Positions 1 to 11,319 of a stretch of 64,000 nucleotides of DNA are shown in pieces; the first letter of the stretch is position 1, and each line of letters opens with the position of its first letter. Source of the DNA: Maritimibacter harenae (lineage in GTDB: Bacteria; Pseudomonadota; Alphaproteobacteria; Rhodobacterales; Rhodobacteraceae); assembly GCF_009882975.1 (NCBI RefSeq), contig NZ_WTUX01000010.1, positions 418,367 to 482,366 of the forward strand, read 5' to 3'. The notes below the pieces were generated by a model. That model made no database searches. It was not told the origin of the DNA and saw only the letters and a program-made list of their open reading frames with translations. The position numbers and the translations under genes were made by a program.

Positions 1-122
1 CCCTCGGTGCAATGCGGATAATGAACAAAACGCTGTGTCTCGAACTTCGATCCTGCACACTCAGCACGGGGAATCCACCCCGGAGAAGGGCCCGGGGCGG
101 ATTTTGCGGCCTGACCTATCCG

Positions 123-2009
123 TCAGGCGTAGCCCAGGCTCTCGAGCGCCTCGCGGATTTCGTCGAGGATCGCCGGATCGTCGATGGTGGCCGGCATCTT
201 GAACTGCTTGCCGTCCGCGATCGACACCATCGTGGCGCGCAGGATCTTGCCCGACCGCGTCTTGGGCAGCCGGTCAACGACCACGGCCGACTTGAAGGCG
301 GCCACCGGGCCGATCTTGTCGCGCACCAGCTTGACGCATTCCGCGACCACTTCCTTCTCGTCGCGCTCGGCCCCGGCGTTGAGGCAGAGGAAGCCCAGCG
401 GAAGCTGGCCCTTGAGCTCGTCCGTGACCCCGATCACCGCGCATTCGGCCACGTCGGGGTGGGAGGCGAGGACCTCTTCCATCGCCCCGGTGGACAGGCG
501 GTGGCCCGCCACGTTGATGACGTCATCGGTGCGCGCCATGATGTAGAGGTAGCCGTCCTCGTCCATGTAGCCCGCATCCCCCGTCTCGTAGTAGCCGGGG
601 AAGGTGTTGAGGTAAGCCTTGCGGAACCGCTCCTCCGCGTTCCAGAGCGTGGGCAGCGTGCCCGGGGGCAGGGGCAGCTTGGCGACGATCGCGCCCAGTT
701 CTCCCGGCGGCAGCTCGTTGCCGCCCTCGTCGAGGATCTTCATGTCGTAGCCCGGCATCGGCACGGCCGGCGAGCCGAGCTTCGTCTCCAGCAGCTCGAT
801 CCCCACGGGGTTGGCGACGGCCGGGAAACCCAGCTCGGTCTGCCACCAGTGGTCGATCACCGGCACGCCCAACTGGTCCTGCGTCCAGACGATCGTGTCG
901 GGGTCCGCGCGCTCGCCCGCGAGGTAGACGGTCTTGAGGCACGACAGGTCGTATTTCTTGACGAACTCACCCTTCGGATCCTCGCGCTTCACCGCGCGGA
1001 AGGCCGTGGGGGCGGTGAAGAAGGATTTCACCCCGTGCTCGGAGATCACCCGCCAGAAGGTGCCGGCATCGGGCGTGCCCACCGGCTTGCCCTCGAACAC
1101 GATGGTGGTGTTGCCGTGGATGAGCGGGGCGTAGCAGATGTAGCTGTGACCCACGACCCAGCCCACGTCGGAGGCCGCCCAGAACACGTCGCCCGGGTCG
1201 ACGTTGTAGACGTTCTTCATCGTCCAGTTCAGCGCCACCAGGTGGCCCGCGGTATCGCGGATCACGCCCTTGGGCTGACCGGTGGTCCCGGAGGTGTAGA
1301 GCACGTAGCACGGGTGGTTGCCCTCGACCGGCACGCAGTCCGCCGGCGCGGCATCGGACACATCGGTCCAGTCGAAATCGTAGCCTTCCTTCATCTCGGC
1401 CGCGAGCGCGTCGCGCTGCAGGATGACGGTGAACTCCGGCTTGTGCTTGGCGATGTCGATGGCGCCGTCGAGGAGCGGCTTGTAGGGCACGACACGTCCC
1501 GGTTCGAGTCCGCAGGACCCAGCGATGATCGCCTTGGGCTTGGCATCGTCGATCCGTGTGGCGAGCTCGGTCGAGGCGAAGCCGCCGAACACCACGGAAT
1601 GGATCGCGCCGATACGCACGGTGGCGAGCATCGCGACGAGCGCCTCGGGCACCATCGGCATGTAGATGATCACCCGGTCGCCCTTGGTCACGCCCTTGGC
1701 GGCGAGGCCCCCGGCGAGACGCGCGACCCGGTCCTGCATTTCGGCGTAGGTGATCTTGTCCTTCGCGCCCGTGATCGGGCTGTCATAGATGATCGCGACC
1801 TGGTCGCCCTTGCCTGCCGCCACGTGCCGGTCCACGGCGTTGTAGCAGGTGTTCACCATGCCATCGGAGAACCATTCGTAGAGCGGGGCGTTTTCGTCGA
1901 ACAGGGCCTTCGACGGTTTGCGGTCCCAGTCGATCGCCTCGGCGGCTTCCATCCAGAACCCTTCCGGGTCGGCCTGCCAGCGATTGTAGACGTCCTTGTA
2001 TGTCGACAT
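123..2009 (-). CDS. prpE: Propionate-CoA ligase (propionyl-CoA synthetase)
   Basis: AMP-forming acyl-CoA synthetase that activates propionate, and perhaps acetate, in the cytoplasm. The 628-residue protein has the adenylate P-loop YTSGTTGQPKG near residue 238, WWQTE near 390, YETGD near 474 and a C-terminal PKTRSGKILR whose lysine (near 589) is the usual catalytic and acetylation-sensitive residue. The length and N-terminus fit PrpE better than the longer AcsA. The ATG at 2009 is preceded by a strong GGAGGAGG. The upstream gap carries several TTTGCAAA-like sites, which fits control by a short-chain acyl-CoA-responsive regulator. Propionate versus acetate preference is inferred from the family, not proven. 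Confidence 0.93.
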   Translation of the reverse strand: MSTYKDVYNRWQADPEGFWMEAAEAIDWDRKPSKALFDENAPLYEWFSDGMVNTCYNAVDRHVAAGKGDQVAIIYDSPITGAKDKITYAEMQDRVARLAGGLAAKGVTKGDRVIIYMPMVPEALVAMLATVRIGAIHSVVFGGFASTELATRIDDAKPKAIIAGSCGLEPGRVVPYKPLLDGAIDIAKHKPEFTVILQRDALAAEMKEGYDFDWTDVSDAAPADCVPVEGNHPCYVLYTSGTTGQPKGVIRDTAGHLVALNWTMKNVYNVDPGDVFWAASDVGWVVGHSYICYAPLIHGNTTIVFEGKPVGTPDAGTFWRVISEHGVKSFFTAPTAFRAVKREDPKGEFVKKYDLSCLKTVYLAGERADPDTIVWTQDQLGVPVIDHWWQTELGFPAVANPVGIELLETKLGSPAVPMPGYDMKILDEGGNELPPGELGAIVAKLPLPPGTLPTLWNAEERFRKAYLNTFPGYYETGDAGYMDEDGYLYIMARTDDVINVAGHRLSTGAMEEVLASHPDVAECAVIGVTDELKGQLPLGFLCLNAGAERDEKEVVAECVKLVRDKIGPVAAFKSAVVVDRLPKTRSGKILRATMVSIADGKQFKMPATIDDPAILDEIREALESLGYA

Positions 2010-2104
2010 GAAAACCTCCTCCGCAATCTGTCACGCTCGGTGTTAGTGACGCGGCGTCGCCCGGGCAAGAATGTTGGCGGTAACCTGCGACCAATTGCCG
2101 GGGC

Positions 2105-2220
2105 GATTTGCAGATTTCGGCCGCGCGGACCTGCAAATTTTTGCAAACTGCGCGCGGTTTCGCAGCCCGTCCGCAAAGCCGTGCGGACTTTGCAAAGTCC
2201 CGCGGCGCAGCCTGCAAATC
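2105..2220. promoter_or_regulatory. Cluster of TTTGCAAA-like half-sites upstream of prpE
   Basis: Within 115 bp lie ATTTGCAGA (about 2106), CTGCAAA followed closely by TTTGCAAA (about 2131-2148), a fully palindromic ACTTTGCAAAGT (2188-2199) and CCTGCAAAT (2211-2219). From memory, the ScfR regulator PccR of Rhodobacter sphaeroides binds TTTGCAAA-N4-TTTGCAAA and controls propionyl-CoA assimilation. The spacing of the closest pair here is 2 bp rather than 4, so the match is to the half-site and not to the full arrangement. The gap lies directly upstream of the minus-strand prpE start. Confidence 0.5.
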
Positions 2221-2244
2221 AGCCCCGCCGCAGGGATTCGCCAC

Positions 2245-3150
2245 TCACTCCGGCGGCCAGGGGGCGGGGCCGTCGCGCGTCATGCCGTCATCGGTGAAGC
2301 GGTAGAGCACGGCGCAGGGGCCCGCGCGGTCCGCCGGGCATTCCGAGCCGTGGCGGCGAAACACCATGCCCTCCTCGACCGCGCGGAAACCTTCGGCGAT
2401 GCCGCGGAACCCCTCGACGAACCCCTCGCCCCGCGCGAGGTGGACGGCCACCTCGCAGCCCGCCCAGCCGCACCAGGCCGAGCCGATGGGGCCGCAATTG
2501 GCGGTGCCGTAGTTGATCAGCCAGTCGTCGCGCCCGTCGCCGTCGAAATCCTCGCGCCGGGCGAAGCCTTCGTTCACCACGGCCGCGCGGTTGTGGCCGT
2601 CGCGGCAATAGGCGGTCACTTCCGCGCGGGCCGCGGCTTCGGGATCGGCGCTCGCGTCTTGGCGCGACAACCAGCAGGCCGACAGCGCGTGGTCGATGGC
2701 GTCGCCCGACCCGGCAAGCGGCAGGTGGTCGCGCCACAGGTATTCGTCGGTGAAGAAGACGACGCTGCCGCGCAGGCCGGTCTGCATGGCTTCGATCCCT
2801 TCGGACCACTGCGGCCCGGACATTCCCTTGGCATAGCGCCCGTCGCCGGTGGCCATGAGCCGCAGGTCCCAGATCTCCTCGCCGTCCACCGTGATCGCCA
2901 CGCCAAGATCGCCGGGCTGGTCGAAACCGGCCACGGACGCTGTGAAGAGAAGTGGCTCGCCCGGCGTGCATTCGAAGGAGATGCAGTTGTGCCGGCCGCC
3001 TTCCGGGTTCTCGTAGGGGCAGATGCTGGCGCCGGTGACGCCCGTGATCTCGTTCTCCGGAATCACGGTCCAGCGGTCGCTGTCGGCCAGCCCCGCGGTT
3101 GTCCCCGCCAACAAGGCGAGAATGGACATGACCCCGGCGATCCTGCGCAT
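2245..3150 (-). CDS. Secreted protein of unknown function, paralogue of the divergent neighbour
   Basis: The 301-residue product starts with a signal peptide (MRRIAGVMSILALLAG, cleavage near ALA/DSDRW). The ATG at 3150 is chosen because it is preceded by GGGAGGG and begins the signal peptide. Six or more cysteines are spaced as in the gene at 3288-4226, as are the segments SGxAxAI, the DFDGDGRDD calcium-loop-like motif at residues 201-209, and WCGWAGCEV. The two proteins are clearly homologous along their whole length although encoded back to back. The Dx(F/L)DxDGxxD loop resembles EF-hand or FG-GAP loops, which suggests calcium binding in the periplasm. I do not recognise the family and assign no function. 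Confidence 0.8.
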   Translation of the reverse strand: MRRIAGVMSILALLAGTTAGLADSDRWTVIPENEITGVTGASICPYENPEGGRHNCISFECTPGEPLLFTASVAGFDQPGDLGVAITVDGEEIWDLRLMATGDGRYAKGMSGPQWSEGIEAMQTGLRGSVVFFTDEYLWRDHLPLAGSGDAIDHALSACWLSRQDASADPEAAARAEVTAYCRDGHNRAAVVNEGFARREDFDGDGRDDWLINYGTANCGPIGSAWCGWAGCEVAVHLARGEGFVEGFRGIAEGFRAVEEGMVFRRHGSECPADRAGPCAVLYRFTDDGMTRDGPAPWPPE

Positions 3151-3287
3151 GTCGCGGCCCTCCCAACGTCGACGGGGCGAGCCTATCGGCTTCGCGCCGG
3201 GTTTCAAGCATTCCGGCCCGCAACGAAGCGGTTGCCGCCGGGACGCCGGCCTTCCATGATCCGGGCGTGTCACCGAGGAGGAAACCG

Positions 3288-4226
3288 ATGCGATTCATTG
3301 CGCTGTGCCTTGCCTGTCTCGTCGCTGCATCCCCCGCGCTCGCGCAGGACGGGTGGAGCTTTCGGCAGGATGAGACGGGGACGGTGCGGGCCGCGACCTG
3401 CCCGGTGAACGACGACGAGACGGGCAATTCCCTGTGCCTGTCGCTGGGCTGCCGGCAGGGGCAGCCCCTGGGGTGGCGCGTCACGATGGCGGGGGGCGAC
3501 CTGCCCGATCCGCTCGACGTCGAGATCCTCGTCGACGGCGCGCGCGCCGGGGCGCTGACCTTGACGCAGGTGCCCTCGGAGGTGCCGTTCGATTTCGTGG
3601 CGAGCGTCGATCCGGACCGTGACGCCGACCTGATCCAGACCCTGCGCGCCGGACGCGCGGCGACCCTGCGGCTCGGGGATGGGGCGGGGCAGGTCGAGCG
3701 GCCGATGTCGCTGTCGGGCAGCGCCAACGCGATTGCGTCGGTGCAGGCGCAATGTCCTACGCGTCCCGCGCTGGTGACCGATCCCGAGGCCGAAGTCGCC
3801 GCCCGGCTCGCGGCCGAATGTGCCGAGATCGACGGCGAGCTCGAGATGCTCGACGGCTTCGCGCGGCGCGCCGACCTCGACGCGGACGGGCGCGAGGACA
3901 TGGTGCTGGAATACGGCGCGGCGCTGTGTTCGACGGCGCTGTCGCTCTACTGCGGCTCCGGCGGCTGCGCGACCGACATCTACCTTGCGCGCGACGGTGG
4001 CTATCTCCGCGCCTGGTCCGACGTGATGCGCGGCGTGGTGGACGAGCCGGGGGCGCCGCGGGTGGCGCTTTCGGTGCACGGGTCGGCCTGCGGCAGCGTC
4101 GGGGCCGATGCCTGCGTGCTGCGCGTGGACCTGTCGGGTGATGTGCCGCGCGTGGTCGAACGGGTGAGCGGGCCCGATGCGACCGCGCTGCTCGACGATC
4201 TCTACGAACAGGCGAAGACGCCCTGA
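3288..4226 (+). CDS. Secreted protein of unknown function, divergent paralogue
   Basis: The 312-residue product has a clear signal peptide (MRFIALCLACLVAASPALAQ). The ATG at 3288 follows GAGGAGG at good spacing. It shares with the 2245-3150 protein a paired-cysteine N-terminal half, SLSGSANAI near residue 141, the loop DLDADGRED at 196-204 and YCGSGGCATDIYLAR near 221. The pair is divergently transcribed from a 137-bp gap, the arrangement left by an inverted duplication. Function is unknown. The conserved cysteines imply disulfides, and the acidic loop suggests metal binding. That is inference only. Confidence 0.8.
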   Translation: MRFIALCLACLVAASPALAQDGWSFRQDETGTVRAATCPVNDDETGNSLCLSLGCRQGQPLGWRVTMAGGDLPDPLDVEILVDGARAGALTLTQVPSEVPFDFVASVDPDRDADLIQTLRAGRAATLRLGDGAGQVERPMSLSGSANAIASVQAQCPTRPALVTDPEAEVAARLAAECAEIDGELEMLDGFARRADLDADGREDMVLEYGAALCSTALSLYCGSGGCATDIYLARDGGYLRAWSDVMRGVVDEPGAPRVALSVHGSACGSVGADACVLRVDLSGDVPRVVERVSGPDATALLDDLYEQAKTP

Positions 4227-4259
4227 CGCGGAGCCCGGCGCGGCGATCTCTGCTTCAGG

Positions 4260-6542
<2,283 letters not shown>

Positions 6543-6564
6543 GGCGGGCTCCTTCCCGGAGATA

Positions 6565-6578
6565 GTTTAACGCTAAAC
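6565..6578. promoter_or_regulatory. Palindromic operator-like site upstream of maeB
   Basis: GTTTAACGCTAAAC is a near-perfect inverted repeat centred on CG, 23 bp before the malic enzyme ATG. Its CG-centred form is typical of LacI-family operators. From memory it resembles the site of CceR, the central-carbon regulator of Rhodobacter sphaeroides. The identity of the regulator is inference. Confidence 0.35.
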
Positions 6579-6697
6579 CAATTTTCCTCGCGCGGGGCTT
6601 AGCCGATCACGCGGGGTCAAGGCAAGCGTAAGCGCGATTCGCCTTGCGTGTGCAGTGCATATCTACAAACTGGACCATACGGTCAAAGGAGGCGCAG

Positions 6698-7099
6698 GTG
6701 GCGGAAAAAACGCTGATGGAACTGGCGAAAGAGGTTCGTGGCAACGCGCATGCGCCCTATTCGGGGTTCAAGGTCGGGGCCGCGCTCCGTTCGGCCAGCG
6801 GCCGGGTCCACCTCGGTGTGAATGTCGAGAACGCGGCCTACCCGGAAGGCACCTGTGCCGAAGCGGGGGCGATCGCCGCGATGATCGCGGCGGGCGACAC
6901 CGAGATCGCCGAGATCGCGGTGGTGGGCGACGCACCCGCCCCGGTCACCCCTTGCGGCGGCTGCCGCCAGAAGATCGCGGAATTCGCGCCGAAGGGCACG
7001 ACGGTCACGATGGGCACGACGGACGGGGCCGAGCTGGTCGCGACCATCGAGGAGCTCATCCCGTACGCCTTCGCCAAGGCGCAGATGGAGGGCGGATGA
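6698..7099 (+). CDS. cdd: Cytidine deaminase
   Basis: Deaminates cytidine and deoxycytidine to uridine and deoxyuridine. The 133-residue protein shows HAPYSGFKVGAAL, the catalytic NVENAAYPEGTCAE and the zinc cysteines of PCGGCRQ, the usual tetrameric CDA layout. The GTG at 6698 is chosen because AAAGGAGG lies 6 bp upstream. An ATG 54 bp earlier would add 18 residues unlike the family. It is the first gene of a salvage operon: its stop overlaps deoB by ATGA. Confidence 0.92.
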   Translation: MAEKTLMELAKEVRGNAHAPYSGFKVGAALRSASGRVHLGVNVENAAYPEGTCAEAGAIAAMIAAGDTEIAEIAVVGDAPAPVTPCGGCRQKIAEFAPKGTTVTMGTTDGAELVATIEELIPYAFAKAQMEGG

Positions 7100-8307
7100 C
7101 ACGCGCGTTTCTCGTGGTGCTGGATTCGGTCGGGATCGGCGGTGCGCCGGATGCGGCGTCTTTCTTCAACGACGGCACGCCCGATACCGGGGCCAACACC
7201 GTCGGCCACATCGCCGAAGCCTGTGCCGAGGGCCGGGCGGACGAGGGCCGCGAGGGGCCGCTGAGGCTGCCAAACCTCGACCGCCTCGGCCTGGGCATGG
7301 CGGTGAAGCTCGCCTCCGGGATGGTCGCGCCGGGCCTCGGGGCCGACCCTGGGGGCGCCTGGGGCGCGGCGACGGAGGTTTCGAAGGGCAAGGACACGCC
7401 GTCGGGCCATTGGGAGCTTGCGGGCGTCCCCGTGCCCTTCGACTGGACCTACTTCCCGGACACCGAGCCCGCCTTCCCGGAGGACGTCACGCGGGCGATC
7501 TGCAAGGCCGCCGGCACCGACGCGATCCTGGGCAACAAGCATGCGAGCGGGACCGTGATCCTCGAGGAGCTGGGCGCGGAGCATGTGCGCACCGGCCTGC
7601 CGATCTGCTACACGAGCGCCGACAGCGTGCTTCAGATCGCCGCGCATGAAGAGATCTACGGGCTTCAGCGGCTCTACGACCTGTGCGAAGCGATCGCGCC
7701 CATGCTGCACGAAATGCGCGTTGGCCGGGTGATCGCGCGGCCCTTCGTGGGGGATCCCGAAAGCGGGTTCGAGCGCACCATGAACCGTCGCGACTTCGCG
7801 CTGGCGGCCCCCGCGCCGACGCTTCTCGACTGGGTCGTGGGCGCGGGCCGACCGATGCATGCCGTGGGCAAGATCGGCGACATCTTCGCCCATCGCGGCG
7901 TGACCGACAACGCCAAGGGCGCGGACGAGGACCTGATGGAGGCGCTGGTCGCGCTGGGCGACACGGCGGAAGATGGCAGCCTCACCTTCGCGAATTTCGT
8001 GGAGTTCGACTCCAAGTATGGCCACCGGCGCAACGTGGCGGGCTATGCGCGCCACCTGGAATGGTTCGACGCGCAGCTGCATCGCTTCTTCGACAACCTG
8101 CGCGACGGGGATCTCGTGATCTTCACCGCGGACCACGGCAATGACCCGACCTGGATGGGCACCGACCACACCCGCGAACGGGTGCCGGTCCTGTGCCACG
8201 GGATCGGGACGCGCAAGCTCGGGCAAGTGGCCTTCGCCGACGTGGCCGCGAGCGTGGCCGATCACCTCGGCCTGGACGAACGCGGGGCAGGGAGCTCGTT
8301 TCTGTGA
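7096..8307 (+). CDS. deoB: Phosphopentomutase
   Basis: Interconverts ribose (deoxyribose) 1-phosphate and 5-phosphate, linking nucleoside breakdown to the pentose pool. The 403-residue protein belongs to the alkaline-phosphatase-like superfamily. It has the metal-binding start VVLDSVGIGGAPDA, GKDTPSGHWE and the C-terminal TADHGNDPTW. The start overlaps the cdd stop (ATGA) and the stop overlaps the add start (TGATG), so translation is probably coupled. Reading frame and length match the family fully. Confidence 0.95.
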   Translation: MTRAFLVVLDSVGIGGAPDAASFFNDGTPDTGANTVGHIAEACAEGRADEGREGPLRLPNLDRLGLGMAVKLASGMVAPGLGADPGGAWGAATEVSKGKDTPSGHWELAGVPVPFDWTYFPDTEPAFPEDVTRAICKAAGTDAILGNKHASGTVILEELGAEHVRTGLPICYTSADSVLQIAAHEEIYGLQRLYDLCEAIAPMLHEMRVGRVIARPFVGDPESGFERTMNRRDFALAAPAPTLLDWVVGAGRPMHAVGKIGDIFAHRGVTDNAKGADEDLMEALVALGDTAEDGSLTFANFVEFDSKYGHRRNVAGYARHLEWFDAQLHRFFDNLRDGDLVIFTADHGNDPTWMGTDHTRERVPVLCHGIGTRKLGQVAFADVAASVADHLGLDERGAGSSFL

Positions 8308-9311
8308 TGCTCGACGAAGAACTCGCCGACGCGATCCGACGCATGCCGAAGGTGGAACTGCACCACCACATCGAGGGCGCCGCGCCCCCGGCCTTCGTGC
8401 GCGGTCTGGCCTCGGAGAAGGGCTTGGACGTTTCCGATATTTTCGACCCGTCTGGCGCCTATGAATACGCGGATTTCTTGCAGTTTCTCAATGTCTACGA
8501 GCAGGCCGTGCGCCCGCTCCAGACCCCCCGCGATTACGCCCGGCTGACCCGCGCCGTGCTCGAGGAAGCCGCGGCGCACAACGTCGTCTACCTCGAGACC
8601 TTCGTCTCGCCCGACTTCTGCGGCGGCGGCGACGTGGGTGCGTGGAAGGAATACGTCCACGCGATCCGGGAGGCGGCCGCCGAGGTGCCCGAGACCGACC
8701 TGCGCATCGTCGTGACCGCCGTGCGCCATTTCGGCGCGGACAAGGCGCGCGCCGCCGCGCGCTGCGCGCAGGAGGCGGCGGGCGATTTCGTCACGGGCTT
8801 CGGGATCGGTGGCGATGAGAACGCGGGCCACCTGTCGGACTTCACCTACGCCTTCGACGCGGCGCGCGAGGCGGGGCTGCGGCTCACCGCCCATGCCGGC
8901 GAATGGGGCGGGCCGCGATCGGTGCGCGACGCGATCGAACACCTCAAGGTCGAGCGCATCGGCCACGGCGTCCGCGCCGTCGAGGATCCGAAGCTGGTCG
9001 AGTACCTGGCCGCTGCCGGCATCGTGCTCGAGGTCTGCCCGCAATCGAACGTGGCGCTGGGCGTCTATCCCTCGACCAGGGCCCACCCGATCGACAAGCT
9101 GCGCGACGCCGGCGTGACCGTCACCGTGTCCACCGACGACCCGCCCTTTTTCCACACCACCATGACGAAGGAATTCGAGGAGCTGGCAACCGCGTTCCAC
9201 TGGGGCGTTGACGATTTCCGGCGTCTCGGGCTAACCGCAGCGGATGCGGCCTTCTGCGACCCCGACACACGCGCGGCCCTCAAGAAACGACTGGAGACTT
9301 TCGATGCCTGA
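8307..9311 (+). CDS. add: Adenosine deaminase
   Basis: Hydrolytic deaminase of adenosine (possibly adenine) in purine salvage. The 334-residue TIM-barrel protein has VELHHHIEG with the metal-binding HxH near residue 15, [10 protein letters not shown], the catalytic region GHGVRAVED and VSTDDPPFF near 275. The ATG at 8307 forms a TGATG overlap with deoB, and its last bases overlap the upp start. Adenine versus adenosine preference cannot be fixed by eye, but the cdd-deoB-add-upp context favours nucleosides. Confidence 0.9.
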   Translation: MLDEELADAIRRMPKVELHHHIEGAAPPAFVRGLASEKGLDVSDIFDPSGAYEYADFLQFLNVYEQAVRPLQTPRDYARLTRAVLEEAAAHNVVYLETFVSPDFCGGGDVGAWKEYVHAIREAAAEVPETDLRIVVTAVRHFGADKARAAARCAQEAAGDFVTGFGIGGDENAGHLSDFTYAFDAAREAGLRLTAHAGEWGGPRSVRDAIEHLKVERIGHGVRAVEDPKLVEYLAAAGIVLEVCPQSNVALGVYPSTRAHPIDKLRDAGVTVTVSTDDPPFFHTTMTKEFEELATAFHWGVDDFRRLGLTAADAAFCDPDTRAALKKRLETFDA

Positions 9312-9936
9312 CCACCTGACCGTCGTCAAACACCCGCTGGTTCAGCACAAACTGTCGATCATGCGGGAGAAGGAAACGTCGACGGCGGTGTTCCGGCAGC
9401 TTCTCAAGGAAATCAGCCTGCTCCTGGCCTACGAGGTCACGCGCGACCTCTCGATGACCACCAAGACCATCGAGACGCCTCTGACCACGATGGAGGCCCC
9501 GATCCTCGCCGGCCGCAAGCTCGCCCTGATCTCGATCCTGCGGGCGGGCAACGGGCTTCTCGACGGGATGCTGGAACTGATCCCATCCGCCCGCGTGGGC
9601 TTCGTCGGCCTCTACCGTGACGAGGAAACGCTCAAGCCCGTGCAGTACTATTTCAAGGTCCCGGAACTCATGGGCGAGCGCACCGTGATCGCGGTCGACC
9701 CGATGCTGGCGACCGGCAACAGCTCGGCCGCGGCGATCGACCTTCTCAAGGAGGCAGGCGCCACGGACATCCGGTTCCTGTGCCTGCTGGCCGCCCCCGA
9801 AGGCGTCGCGCGGATGAAGGAAGCGCACCCGGACGTGCCGATCGTGACGGCCGCGCTCGACGAGAAGCTCAACGAAAAGGGTTACATCGTTCCGGGCCTC
9901 GGCGACGCGGGCGACCGCATGTTCGGCACGAAATAA
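9304..9936 (+). CDS. upp: Uracil phosphoribosyltransferase
   Basis: Makes UMP from uracil and PRPP. The 210-residue protein has the type I PRTase layout: an N-terminal [17 protein letters not shown], the PRPP loop [15 protein letters not shown] near residue 130 and the uracil-binding [12 protein letters not shown] at the end. The ATG at 9304 overlaps the add stop by 8 bp. It closes the salvage operon; no good terminator is seen before the next gene. Confidence 0.95.
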   Translation: MPDHLTVVKHPLVQHKLSIMREKETSTAVFRQLLKEISLLLAYEVTRDLSMTTKTIETPLTTMEAPILAGRKLALISILRAGNGLLDGMLELIPSARVGFVGLYRDEETLKPVQYYFKVPELMGERTVIAVDPMLATGNSSAAAIDLLKEAGATDIRFLCLLAAPEGVARMKEAHPDVPIVTAALDEKLNEKGYIVPGLGDAGDRMFGTK

Positions 9937-10039
9937 CCTGTTTCCAAGGTCTTGCGGCGATATTGCGGCGCGGCCACTGGACAGGTGAAAGCCCATCGGT
10001 CATGCTGATCCCCATATATATAGTGTTGGGGGACACTTG

Positions 10040-11266
10040 ATGAAAAAGATTAGCTTTCTGAGCGCCTTGGTCGCTGCCGCAACCCTCGCCACCAGCGCGA
10101 GTGCCATTACACTGCAACAGGGCGCCAAGCCCCGCGAAACGCCGCCGTCGGGATATTCCGGCGATGTCTACGTCGACAGCCGCGGCTGCGCCTATGCCCG
10201 CGCCAACGTGGGCCAGGCCACGAACTGGGTCCCGCGCCTGACCGCCAACCGAAAGGAGGTGGTCTGCGGACTCACGCCCACCTTCGCCGCCGGGAATGCC
10301 CGCGCGCCGCGTCCGCCGGCGCCGATCGCGCCGCCCGAGCCTGCGGAGATGGAAGTCGCCGCGGCCCCCGCGACCCCCGAAACCGCCCCCCGGGCCCCGG
10401 AGCGCGAGGTCACGACCCGACCCCGCCAGGCGGCCTTCCAGACAACCTCGCTCTTCGACGATCTGCCCACGCCCAGCCCGGCCCCGGAGCCCACGAACGT
10501 CTCCCCGGGCCACAACGACGTGGAAGAGGCGGAAGACGGCAATCGCCGCATGACCGTGACCTGCCCGGCCACCCGTGGCTCGGCCCGCGTGAAGATCGGG
10601 GGCACCACGGTGAACGTGAACTGCGGCACCTCGGCCACCCAGCCGCGCGTCTACCGTGTCCAGCACGAAGGCGGCGCGACGACCGAGATCGTGGCCTCGC
10701 CCGCCCCGGTGGTGATGGCCCAGGCGCGGCAGATCCACAGCTACGGCGACTATCGCCCCGCGGTGACGGTGGTGCGCGTGCCGCGTGATCCCAACCGCGT
10801 GGTGATCAACCACCCGACCTACGAGGTGCCCGCGGCCTCGGCGAATGGGCGCTACCTGACGACCGCGCCGCGCCTCACGATGGAAGACGCCAACATCCAG
10901 AGCACCTACCGCGTGCCGCACGCGGGCGAGAGCTACCAGGCCTACGTCGCCGACAAGGCGCGCGCGATGGAAGAGGCCGGGGTGCCCTACAACTACGGCG
11001 AAGAGCTCGAGGCGAAACCGCTGCCGTCTCCTTACGAGAACTTCCACGAGCGCCATTATCACCGCGCGCCCCGCGCGACGACGACCGAGCCCTATTCCAA
11101 TCCGCCGGCCGGTACGCCCACGGCGACGGCGGTGCCCGAGGGCTACCGCCCGGCCTGGGAAGACGGGCGGCTCAACCCCCACCGGGGGCCGCGCACGATC
11201 CAGGGGGAAGTGGACCAGAGCCTCGTCTGGACGAACACCGTCCCGCGCCGCCTGGTCTCGCAATAG
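10040..11266 (+). CDS. Secreted Pro/Ala-rich protein of unknown function
   Basis: The 408-residue product starts with a signal peptide (MKKISFLSALVAAATLATSASA). It has a cysteine-containing N-terminal part (residues 25-80), a Pro/Ala-rich linker (about 90-150) and a second cysteine pair (TCPATRG...NCGTSA). A conserved-looking C-terminus reads GYRPAWEDGRLNPHRGPRT. From memory, roseobacter genomes carry similar unnamed proteins, but I cannot name a domain. GGGGGAC precedes the ATG. A TTG just upstream is possible but less likely. It ends at a strong terminator. Confidence 0.8.
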   Translation: MKKISFLSALVAAATLATSASAITLQQGAKPRETPPSGYSGDVYVDSRGCAYARANVGQATNWVPRLTANRKEVVCGLTPTFAAGNARAPRPPAPIAPPEPAEMEVAAAPATPETAPRAPEREVTTRPRQAAFQTTSLFDDLPTPSPAPEPTNVSPGHNDVEEAEDGNRRMTVTCPATRGSARVKIGGTTVNVNCGTSATQPRVYRVQHEGGATTEIVASPAPVVMAQARQIHSYGDYRPAVTVVRVPRDPNRVVINHPTYEVPAASANGRYLTTAPRLTMEDANIQSTYRVPHAGESYQAYVADKARAMEEAGVPYNYGEELEAKPLPSPYENFHERHYHRAPRATTTEPYSNPPAGTPTATAVPEGYRPAWEDGRLNPHRGPRTIQGEVDQSLVWTNTVPRRLVSQ

Positions 11267-11295
11267 GCGCCACGCCGATACGGCACTTCGGAAAG

Positions 11296-11319
11296 ACCCC
11301 GCCCACCGGCGGGGTTTTT
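11296..11319 (+). terminator. Rho-independent terminator
   Basis: The 8-bp stem ACCCCGCC/GGCGGGGT with a CACC loop is followed by a run of T, 30 bp after the secreted-protein stop. It sits between two convergent genes and ends exactly where the minus-strand neighbour stops. Confidence 0.85.

Noticed and set aside
12-2297. Long plus-strand open frame opposite prpE
   Set aside because: It mirrors the codons of prpE in high-G+C DNA, has no ribosome-binding site and gives a low-complexity His/Arg/Gly-rich protein.
6660-6690. GACC-ATAC-GGTC before cdd as an operator
   Set aside because: Only 4-bp arms and a single copy; too weak to claim.
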